Assembly (NCBI GenBank): GCA_030152585.1
Contig: JASLJC010000091.1
Span: 1-49,217 of the forward strand
Direction of reading: 5' to 3'
DNA length: 49,217 bases
Source: Savagea sp.
Lineage (GTDB): Bacteria; Bacillota; Bacilli; Bacillales_A; Planococcaceae
The notes under the pieces are model-generated. The model was not told the origin of the DNA, made no database searches, and saw only the letters and a program-made list of their open reading frames with translations. The translations under genes and the position numbers were made by a program. Every line of letters begins with the position of its first letter. Within the stretch, counting starts at the first letter, position 1. Positions 33,488-40,381 of the stretch are shown here, piece after piece.

Positions 33488-34255
33488 ATGAACCATAAAA
33501 ACAAAACCGTCGTCCGTTCGATGGACATTTTAGATTTATTTATCGACCATCCGGCTTTATCATTTCAAGAAATGATCGACTTATCCGGTATTCCGAAAAG
33601 TTCAGTGTATCGGATGATTCGTTCATTAGAAGAAATCGGATTTTTAGAAAAAGGAGACGATTTAAAATATCGTCTTGGTACTGTCTTTTTAAAATTTGGT
33701 CATCTCGTCTCGACGAGAATCGATATTCGCCAAATCGCGGTACCGATTATGGAAAAATTGCATAAAGAAGTGAAGGAAGCGATCAACTTAGCGATTCGTG
33801 AAGGAGACGAAGCAGTTTATATCGAAAAAATCGATAAATTTCAAAGCGTTCGGTTATATACAGCGATTGGAAAGCGAAGCCCGCTCTATGCAGGGGCATG
33901 TCCACGAGCGATTTTATCATTTTTAACAGATGAGGAATTAAGTGATTATTTCCGACGCGTCGAACGTCATCCGATTGCGATGAAAACGATCGTACAAGAA
34001 AATCAATTAAGAACGTCGATACAAGAAGCCCGATTGCACGGCTTTACTGTCAGTCATTCCGAATTAGAAAACTATACCGCAGCGGTCGGAGCACCTATTT
34101 TCGATTATCGTGGCCAAGTTATCGGCGGATTAAGTATCGCGGGTATTGAGGCGCATTTCGAAGGTGAAATCGTTGAAAAGTACAGTGAAAAAGTGAAAGA
34201 AGCAGCATTGAAAATATCAAAAGAAATCGGATTTGACGCTAGAAGATTAGATTGA
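33488..34255 (+). CDS. kipR: IclR-type regulator (KipR-like)
   Basis: The 255-residue protein has the N-terminal winged helix-turn-helix of the IclR family (LSFQEMIDLSGIPKSSVYRMIRSLEEIGFLEK) and the effector-binding domain with GKRSPLYAGACPRAILSFL and the late SIAGIEAHFEGEIVEKY. In Bacillus subtilis KipR represses the ycsF-kipI-kipA operon. Here the gene follows the DUF1445 gene and is convergent with the transporter gene. It probably controls the surrounding 5-oxoproline genes. The effector is not known. Confidence 0.88.
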   Translation: MNHKNKTVVRSMDILDLFIDHPALSFQEMIDLSGIPKSSVYRMIRSLEEIGFLEKGDDLKYRLGTVFLKFGHLVSTRIDIRQIAVPIMEKLHKEVKEAINLAIREGDEAVYIEKIDKFQSVRLYTAIGKRSPLYAGACPRAILSFLTDEELSDYFRRVERHPIAMKTIVQENQLRTSIQEARLHGFTVSHSELENYTAAVGAPIFDYRGQVIGGLSIAGIEAHFEGEIVEKYSEKVKEAALKISKEIGFDARRLD

Positions 34256-34330
34256 CGGTTTCGCTAATATTTTTTAAAAAGCTGTGATCGAGTAAGTTTA
34301 GAGACGAATGACGTAATAGACGATAAGATG

Positions 34331-34377
34331 AAAACCCCTCTCTTTTGGCAAAGTTTCCAAAAGAGAGGGGTTTTTCT
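34331..34377. terminator. Bidirectional terminator between kipR and the NRAMP-fold gene
   Basis: AAAACCCCTCTCTTTTGG pairs perfectly with CCAAAAGAGAGGGGTTTT, an 18-base-pair stem with A and T runs at the two ends. It suits both convergent genes. Confidence 0.92.
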
Positions 34378-34406
34378 TTTTTGAATGTTCCGAAAAGTGA
34401 AACGAT

Positions 34407-35630
34407 TTACATCCCGATTAATTTCGGAATTTCTTTAAACAATGTCCAAACGCTAAGGACGCCCATTAATACGACGACGAAAATACCAGGAATCGTTAAC
34501 CAAAGTGGATGTTTGTACGATCCGACAATATCTTTACGGTACGCAGCAATTAAAATAATGCCGAGTGCAAGTGGTAAAATTAAAGCGTTTAACGCTCCGG
34601 CAAGAATTAATACTTTTACCGGTTTCCCGATGAATAAAAATGTCGAAGAAGAAATGATGATAAACCCGATAATGAACCAGTTACTATGTTTTTCAATAAC
34701 AGGACTAAACGTTTTAATAAAGGATACAGACGTATATGCTGCACCGACGACTGATGTTACAGCAGCGGCCCACATAATGACACCGAAAATACGAATTCCG
34801 ATATCGCCAAGTGCAAAGTGGAATGCTTCTGCAGCAGGGTTACCATTTTCATTTAATACGACACCTTGTGAAATAACACCTAAAATTGCAAGGAATAAAG
34901 CAATACGCATAATACCCGTTACACCGATTCCGATGACTGCACTTTGTGTCACTTGTGGAAGACCTTCTTGTCCTTTAATCCCCGCATCTAATAAACGGTG
35001 ACCTCCTGCGAACGTAATATATCCACCAACAGTCCCCCCGACGAGTGTAACGATTGCGAGTAAACTAATTTCTTCTGGCCATACCGTGTTGACTAACGCT
35101 TGACCGACCGGTGGTGACGTTTTGAACGCGACATAAATCATTAAAATAATCATTGTGAAACCTGCTATTTGTGTAACGCGGTCCATTACTTTAGATGCTT
35201 CTTTTACTAAGAAAATGAAAATCGCAAAAGCAGCACTAATGGTCGCACCTGTCACTGCATCAATTCCGAGCATCGCATTGAGTCCAAGACCTGCTCCAGC
35301 GATGTTTCCGATATTGAATGCTAATCCTCCAAAGACGATCAATCCGGCTAAGACGTAGCCGAGTCCAGGAAATACTTTGTTCGCGATTTCTTGTCCACGA
35401 AGACCAGAAACAGCAATAATGCGCCAAACGTTCATTTGTGCGAAGACATCTAAAATGAGTGAAATTAAAATAACGAACGCAAAACTCGCTGCGAGTTGTT
35501 GTGTGAAGACGGCGGTTTGCGTTAAAAACCCAGGTCCTACAGAAGATGTTGCCATTAAAAAGGCGGCACCGAGTAAGACGCTACGGTTTTTCGTTGAAGA
35601 TTGTTTGTTTATTAAGTTTTTGTCTGCCAT
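34407..35630 (-). CDS. ycsG: NRAMP-fold transporter lacking metal-site motifs (YcsG-like)
   Basis: The 407-residue protein has about eleven membrane helices and the NRAMP family fold (GPGFLTQTAVFT in helix 1, GGLAFNIGNIAGAGLG). The metal-binding motifs are missing. The helix 1 DPGN is replaced by a TQQL-like segment. The helix 6 MPH region reads TVGGYITFAGGHRLLD. True manganese/iron transporters keep both, so the substrate is probably not a divalent metal. It precedes pxpA on the same strand in Bacillus-like gene company, which suggests uptake of 5-oxoproline or a relative. The ATG at 35630 follows AAGGAGAG, 13 bases after pxpA's stop. Confidence 0.88.
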   Translation of the reverse strand: MADKNLINKQSSTKNRSVLLGAAFLMATSSVGPGFLTQTAVFTQQLAASFAFVILISLILDVFAQMNVWRIIAVSGLRGQEIANKVFPGLGYVLAGLIVFGGLAFNIGNIAGAGLGLNAMLGIDAVTGATISAAFAIFIFLVKEASKVMDRVTQIAGFTMIILMIYVAFKTSPPVGQALVNTVWPEEISLLAIVTLVGGTVGGYITFAGGHRLLDAGIKGQEGLPQVTQSAVIGIGVTGIMRIALFLAILGVISQGVVLNENGNPAAEAFHFALGDIGIRIFGVIMWAAAVTSVVGAAYTSVSFIKTFSPVIEKHSNWFIIGFIIISSSTFLFIGKPVKVLILAGALNALILPLALGIILIAAYRKDIVGSYKHPLWLTIPGIFVVVLMGVLSVWTLFKEIPKLIGM

Positions 35631-35643
35631 AAATACTCTCCTT

Positions 35644-36405
35644 TTACGGTATGAACGACTGAACGTTAACTTCGCGTTGGCGTAAGTCATCGTAAATGAG
35701 ACGTGCAAATGCAACGGCATGCGGAGTATCTCCGTGTACACAAATTGTATCTGCTTTTAAGTCAACGATAGAGCCATCGACTGCCTTCACCTGTCCTTTC
35801 AATACCATCTTTCGAATTTGTTCCAAAGCTTGTTGTTCATCTGTTATAAGTGCATGCGCTTCTGAGCGTGGAGTTAATGTGCCATTACGTTGATACGTTC
35901 GATCAGCAAATACTTCATGTGCGACTGTAAGACCGATTCTCTCGCCAGCTTTCGTTAATTCGCTACCTGATAAGCCGTATAAAACTAACGATGGAGATAC
36001 GTCATGAACCGCCTTTGCAATCGCTTCTGCTAATAAAGGATCTACTGCTGCCATGTTGTACAATGCACCATGTGGTTTTACATGTTGCAGTTGTGTGTTG
36101 TGAACGCGTAAAAAGGCATCAAGTGCTCCGATTTGATAGACGACCATATCATAAGCTTCTTGAGGTGTTACTTTCATTTCGCGTCGTCCGAACCCAATCA
36201 AGTCCGGAAGGCTAGGATGAGCTCCAATCCGTACATTATGTTCAACGGCCTTTGCTACTGTTTTTCGCATAACGGTAGGATCCCCTGCGTGGAAACCACA
36301 CGCGATATTCGCGCTCGTGACGTATTGTAAAACGTCCTCATACTCACCTAATTCGTAACGACCAAAACTTTCACCTAAGTCACAATTCACATCAACTTTT
36401 ATCAC
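35644..36405 (-). CDS. pxpA: 5-oxoprolinase subunit PxpA (LamB/YcsF family)
   Basis: The 253-residue protein starts MIKVDVNCDLGESFGRYELG, the LamB/YcsF signature. Other conserved parts are ANIACGFHAGDPTVMRKTV, IGAHPSLPDLIGFGRREM, QLQHVKPHGALYN and VADRTYQRNGTLTPR-like sequence, with the end ICVHGDTPHAVAFA. PxpA, PxpB and PxpC together hydrolyse 5-oxoproline to glutamate with ATP. The GTG at 36405 follows GGAGGA. The longer upstream frame has no better start. A perfect cre site lies about 25 bases upstream. The transporter gene follows on the same strand. Confidence 0.95.
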   Translation of the reverse strand: MIKVDVNCDLGESFGRYELGEYEDVLQYVTSANIACGFHAGDPTVMRKTVAKAVEHNVRIGAHPSLPDLIGFGRREMKVTPQEAYDMVVYQIGALDAFLRVHNTQLQHVKPHGALYNMAAVDPLLAEAIAKAVHDVSPSLVLYGLSGSELTKAGERIGLTVAHEVFADRTYQRNGTLTPRSEAHALITDEQQALEQIRKMVLKGQVKAVDGSIVDLKADTICVHGDTPHAVAFARLIYDDLRQREVNVQSFIP

Positions 36406-36426
36406 AATATATCCTCCTTCAATAAT

Positions 36427-36440
36427 TGAAAGCGTTATCA
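36427..36440. promoter_or_regulatory. cre site (CcpA) before pxpA
   Basis: TGAAAGCGTTATCA fits the consensus TGWAANCGNTNWCA at every defined position. It lies just upstream of the pxpA Shine-Dalgarno, so carbon catabolite repression of pxpA and the transporter gene is likely. Confidence 0.65.
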
Positions 36441-36585
36441 CACTCACCATTTTTTTACTGTAGTCCATAAAAAAGGAGCTACAGTTCTAAAAGGTAAAAT
36501 TTATTCTAACATAAAAAAAAGCGTCGTCACGCAAAAACGATTAAAAAAAAGAGCATTTATTATTAGACTATTTCGGAAATAACGC

Positions 36586-36613
36586 TTGTATTTTTTATGA
36601 TACGTCTTATAAT
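36586..36613 (+). promoter_or_regulatory. Promoter of pxpBC-accBC
   Basis: TTGTAT (36586-36591) and a perfect TATAAT (36608-36613) are 16 bases apart. The start point is near 36620. Confidence 0.6.
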
Positions 36614-36634
36614 ACGATATATACCCGAATAACA

Positions 36635-36646
36635 GAACCTTGGTTC
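36635..36646. promoter_or_regulatory. Palindrome in the pxpB leader (possible KipR operator)
   Basis: GAACCTTGGTTC is a perfect 12-base palindrome placed about 15 bases after the predicted start of transcription and before the Shine-Dalgarno. An operator for the IclR-type regulator is a reasonable guess, not shown by the sequence. Confidence 0.4.
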
Positions 36647-36680
36647 CGAATAATGAAACTAAAAGAGGAGGTGATGACCG

Positions 36681-37421
36681 ATGAGTGAAACTATAAACGT
36701 ACAACCTTTCGGTGATCGTGCCATTTATATCTCATTTGGTCACAAAATTGACACATCTATCCATACGAAAATACAAGCTTTCGTCCGTTATTTAGAAAAT
36801 CATCCGTTTGATGGGATGTTAGAATGCGTTCCAGCGTACACAAACGTCACAATTCATTATGATCCGCTCGCTGTTTTACAAAAACATGCGATTCGTAAAC
36901 GTTCGTCTTTTTTATATTCACCTTTTGAAATCGCTTCCAATTACGTGAAAGAAGCGTTACAACGTTTTGAAGAAGAGGAAGTGACATTTACGCCACGTAC
37001 AGTAACGATTCCAGTCGTATACGGAGGCGCGTACGGACCCGATTTGTCAATCGTCGCCAAATTAAACGATTTGACAGAAGAAGAAGTGATTCGACGTCAC
37101 AGTGAACGCGAATATACAGTCTTTATGCTCGGTTTTGCACCAGGATTCCCATTTTTAGGGGGAATGGATCCTTCAATTGCAACACCTCGAAAAGAAAATC
37201 CGAGATTAACGATTCCGAGTGGGTCGGTCGGCATTGCAGGAGAACAAACCGGGATTTACCCATTAGAAACACCCGGTGGATGGCAAATTATCGGCCGCAC
37301 ACCAGTTGAATTATTTTTACCTGAACAATCACCACCTACCTTTTTATTACCCGGTGATTGTATCCGCTTTCAACCGATAAACGCTGAACAATATGAACAA
37401 TGGAAGGAGGAAAATCGATGA
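36681..37421 (+). CDS. pxpB: 5-oxoprolinase subunit PxpB (KipI, AHS1 domain)
   Basis: The 246-residue protein begins with QPFGDRAIYISFG. It carries the AHS1/KipI signatures VTIPVVYGGAYGPDLSIVA, FMLGFAPGFPFLGGMDPSIATPRKENPR, PSGSVGIAGEQTGIYPLETPGGWQIIGRTP and LLPGDCIRF. It forms the ATP-using 5-oxoprolinase with PxpA and PxpC. Its Bacillus orthologue KipI also inhibits the sporulation kinase KinA. AHS1 plus AHS2 is also the carboxyltransferase part of urea carboxylase. The ATG follows GAGGAGGTGATG. The stop overlaps the start of pxpC (ATGA). Confidence 0.96.
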   Translation: MSETINVQPFGDRAIYISFGHKIDTSIHTKIQAFVRYLENHPFDGMLECVPAYTNVTIHYDPLAVLQKHAIRKRSSFLYSPFEIASNYVKEALQRFEEEEVTFTPRTVTIPVVYGGAYGPDLSIVAKLNDLTEEEVIRRHSEREYTVFMLGFAPGFPFLGGMDPSIATPRKENPRLTIPSGSVGIAGEQTGIYPLETPGGWQIIGRTPVELFLPEQSPPTFLLPGDCIRFQPINAEQYEQWKEENR

Positions 37422-38410
37422 CGATGACAGTATTGCAACCGGGGTTGCTTGCGACAATTCAAGATAGTGGACGGTATCAATTACAAAAATACGGCGTCAT
37501 CGTAAGTGGTGCAGCCGACATGTATTCTTATCGACTTGCTAATATTCTCGTCGGTAACGATCAACACGCCGCAGGGATTGAAGTGACGATGTTTCAAACG
37601 ACGATTCGTTTCGAAGAAGATACGTTATTTGCTGTAACAGGTGGAGATTTACAACCGTTACTTGACGGTCGTCCACTTCAAATGTGGAAGCCTCAAATTG
37701 CACGTCAAGGGAACGTATTACAATTTCAATCACCGAAAACAGGTGCACGCGCATACGTAGCAGTAGCAGGGGGAATTCGCGTTCCGAATGTTATGGGAAG
37801 TAAAAGTACGTATTTACGTGCACGTCTCGGAGGTTACGAAGGACGAGCGTTAAAAAAGGGAGATATTTTACAAACCGGACCGTTAAACTTATTAAACGAA
37901 CGAATGCAAGAACGTATCGGCCAAAAAGGTATCGTTCATTGGACGGTCGATCACGAATCATTACTCGACCAACGTCAAGAAAATGTCGTCCGCTTTATTT
38001 CAGGAAATGAATACGAAGCATTTACAGTAGAAACGAAAGAAGCGTTAGAAACGGAGCGTTTTCAAGTAACAGCACAGTCTGATCGAATGGGATGTCGTCT
38101 TCAAGGACCGAGTTTACGACTGAAACAGCCGCTTGAAATTTTATCAGAAGCAGTGACAGCAGGTACGATTCAAGTTCCGTCGAATGGACAACCGATCGTC
38201 TTACTAGCAGATCGTCAAACGACAGGCGGTTATCCTAAAATTGGACAAGTGATCTCGAGTGACATTCCGAAACTAGCGCAATTACGTCCAGATGCGACGA
38301 TTCGTTTCCAAAAAGTATCACACCGAGAAGCAGAACGTATTTTATTACAAAATGAATGGACGATTCATCAAATGGAACTCGGAATTCGTCTGAAAGTACA
38401 CGAAGTATAG
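37418..38410 (+). CDS. pxpC: 5-oxoprolinase subunit PxpC (KipA, AHS2 domain)
   Basis: The 330-residue protein starts MTMTVLQPGLLATIQDSGRY, the classic AHS2/KipA beginning. Conserved parts include GAADMYSYRLANILVGND, AVTGGDLQPLLDGRPLQMW, GGIRVPNVMGSKSTYLRAR, and later QSDRMGCRLQGP and TTGGYPKIGQVISSD. It pairs with PxpB. The ATG at 37418 lies eight bases after AAGGAGG and overlaps the pxpB stop; the upstream ATG at 37400 is unlikely. The biotin carrier gene follows after ten bases, so the proteins are probably made together. Confidence 0.96.
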   Translation: MTMTVLQPGLLATIQDSGRYQLQKYGVIVSGAADMYSYRLANILVGNDQHAAGIEVTMFQTTIRFEEDTLFAVTGGDLQPLLDGRPLQMWKPQIARQGNVLQFQSPKTGARAYVAVAGGIRVPNVMGSKSTYLRARLGGYEGRALKKGDILQTGPLNLLNERMQERIGQKGIVHWTVDHESLLDQRQENVVRFISGNEYEAFTVETKEALETERFQVTAQSDRMGCRLQGPSLRLKQPLEILSEAVTAGTIQVPSNGQPIVLLADRQTTGGYPKIGQVISSDIPKLAQLRPDATIRFQKVSHREAERILLQNEWTIHQMELGIRLKVHEV

Positions 38411-38420
38411 GAGGGGTCAT

Positions 38421-38915
38421 ATGATTTCAAAAGAAGAGCGTGAACAATTAGAAAAGCTATTTCAACTAATCGAACAGTCAGACATTCAAAGGTTTGAATT
38501 AACGAAAGAACAATTTTCATTACAATTTCAAAAAGAAGGGGTGACGACGAGTAGTGAAATGAATGTAGCACGCGGTGAGCGTTACGTTCAAATGCCTATT
38601 CCGTCTGAACGCGAAGAAAAAGAAACAGTAGAAGAAGTAGTCGAGCAACAAACGTTACCGACGGATTACACCGTGACAGCACCAATGCTCGGAACATTTT
38701 ATAAAAAAGCGAGTCCGACGCAAGAACCGTTCGTTCAAGTAGGCGATGAAATTGTAAAAGGACAAACGATTTGTATTTTAGAAGCGATGAAATTGTTAAA
38801 CGAAGTGCATAGTGAAGTCGACGGGAAGATTGAAGAAATATACGTAGAAGAAGGCGAAATTGTCGAGTTTGGACAGCCGTTATTCCGCGTGAGTCGAGTG
38901 GATGCCGATGATTAA
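38421..38915 (+). CDS. accB: Biotin carboxyl carrier protein (AccB-like)
   Basis: The 164-residue protein has an N-terminal helical part (MISKEEREQLEKLFQLIEQS), a charged glutamate/valine-rich linker (about residues 60-85) and a C-terminal biotinyl domain. The biotin attachment site is CILEAMKLLNEV, with the biotinylated Lys124 in EAMKL. It carries carboxybiotin between the carboxylase and its transferase partner. It lies in the pxpB-pxpC-accB-accC operon, with no accA or accD nearby, so it may serve a carboxylase built with PxpB and PxpC rather than acetyl-CoA carboxylase. Confidence 0.94.
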   Translation: MISKEEREQLEKLFQLIEQSDIQRFELTKEQFSLQFQKEGVTTSSEMNVARGERYVQMPIPSEREEKETVEEVVEQQTLPTDYTVTAPMLGTFYKKASPTQEPFVQVGDEIVKGQTICILEAMKLLNEVHSEVDGKIEEIYVEEGEIVEFGQPLFRVSRVDADD

Positions 38916-40248
38916 AAAAATATTAATTGCCAATCGTGGAGAAATTGCTGTACGTATTATTCGTGCATGCCAAGAGATGAACATTCAAACCGTTGCAATT
39001 TATTCAGAAGCAGATGAAACGGCATTACACGTTCAACTAGCAGACGAAGCATACTGTGTCGGTCGTGCCCCGTCGCATGACAGTTATTTAAATATCGAAG
39101 CCATTTTAAGTATCGCATTACTTGCAAAAGTCGATGCGATTCATCCCGGTTACGGTTTTCTTGCTGAAGATGCTGATTTTGCCCAACTGTGTCAAGATAG
39201 CGACGTCACATTTATCGGACCATCAGCAGAAGCGATTCGAAAAATGGGCATGAAAGATATGGCGCGAACGACGATGGCACAAGCCGGCGTTCCGATCGTA
39301 CCGGGGTCAGATGGAACCGTATTAAATAGTGAAGAAGCGATACAAGTCGCCAATCGCATCGGTTATCCTGTCATCATTAAAGCGACAGCCGGTGGTGGTG
39401 GAAAAGGAATTCGTGTTGCGCGCGATGAAGAAGAACTCATTGCAAATTTTGAATTAACACAAGCAGAAGCGCGTGCCATTTTTGAAAATGACGGTGTCTA
39501 CTTAGAAAAATATATCGAGTCATTCCGCCATATCGAATTACAAGTGTTAGGAGATTTATTTGGCAATGTCGTGCATTTAGGCGAGCGTGACTGTACGATT
39601 CAACGACGTATGCAAAAACTTGTAGAAGAAACACCATCGATTGCCGTATCGCCGAAAACGAGAGCTCGTATGGGAGAAGCGGCCGTACGGGCAGCCGAAG
39701 CTGTTCAATATGTTGGGGCGGGTACGGTTGAATTTATTTACGACCAACGCGAAGATACGTTTTATTTCATGGAGATGAATACGAGAATTCAAGTCGAACA
39801 TACGATTACTGAAATGGTAACGGGAATCGATTTAATTAAAGAACAAATTCGAATCGCAGACGGTATGCCGTTATCGTATCGCCAACAAGATATTCAAATG
39901 GACGGTTGGTCGATTGAATGTCGTATTAATGCAGAAGATCCGGAGATGAATTTTTTACCGTCCCCTGGAACGATTACGCGTTGCCATTTCCCAGATGGGT
40001 TCGGTGTACGTGTTGACAGCGCGATGTATCAAGGTTATACGATTCCTCCTTATTACGATTCGATGGTAGCGAAACTAATCGTACACGCACGGACGAGAGA
40101 AGAAGCTATCTTAAAAATGGAACGTGCATTGCGTGAAATGACGATCGAAGGGATTGAAACGACAATTTCATTTCATTTAAAATTGTTTCAAGATACTCGT
40201 TTCCGTTCGGGACGATTTGAGACGAACATATTTGATTCAATCGAATGA
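38908..40248 (+). CDS. accC: Biotin carboxylase (AccC-like)
   Basis: The 446-residue protein begins IKKILIANRGEIAVRIIRAC, standard for biotin carboxylase. The ATP-grasp glycine loop KATAGGGGKGIR, the HLGERDCTIQRRMQKLVEETPS segment, the catalytic EMNTRIQVEHTITEM and the end domain SIECRINAEDPEMNFLPSPGTI are all intact. It carboxylates biotin on AccB using ATP and bicarbonate. It overlaps accB by eight bases; the ATG at 38902 is an alternative start, and the Shine-Dalgarno is weak, so translation is probably coupled. A long hairpin terminator follows. Confidence 0.95.
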   Translation: MIKKILIANRGEIAVRIIRACQEMNIQTVAIYSEADETALHVQLADEAYCVGRAPSHDSYLNIEAILSIALLAKVDAIHPGYGFLAEDADFAQLCQDSDVTFIGPSAEAIRKMGMKDMARTTMAQAGVPIVPGSDGTVLNSEEAIQVANRIGYPVIIKATAGGGGKGIRVARDEEELIANFELTQAEARAIFENDGVYLEKYIESFRHIELQVLGDLFGNVVHLGERDCTIQRRMQKLVEETPSIAVSPKTRARMGEAAVRAAEAVQYVGAGTVEFIYDQREDTFYFMEMNTRIQVEHTITEMVTGIDLIKEQIRIADGMPLSYRQQDIQMDGWSIECRINAEDPEMNFLPSPGTITRCHFPDGFGVRVDSAMYQGYTIPPYYDSMVAKLIVHARTREEAILKMERALREMTIEGIETTISFHLKLFQDTRFRSGRFETNIFDSIE

Positions 40249-40267
40249 GCAGAAGACATATTTCGCT

Positions 40268-40381
40268 TATGATAAAAAACCTAGTCCTTTCTTTCGAGAG
40301 GTAGTGACCTTTACAAGTGATTGTTTACACGAACTTGTAGAGGTACTTACTTTCGATTAAGACCGACTAGGTTTTTTCTTA
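40268..40381. terminator. Long nested inverted repeat between accC and the tetM-like gene
   Basis: AAAACCTAGTC (from 40277) and GACTAGGTTTT (to 40376) enclose about 80 bases. The interior has a second imperfect stem of about 18 base pairs, GTAGTGACCTTTACAAGT with ACTTGTAGAGGTACTTAC. The whole folds into one long hairpin ending in T runs, so it can work as a bidirectional terminator. It is much longer than an ordinary one. Confidence 0.65.

Noticed and set aside
34345..35685. Plus-strand open frames opposite the NRAMP-fold gene.
   Set aside because: They are serine- and proline-rich mirror frames of a membrane protein, without start signals.
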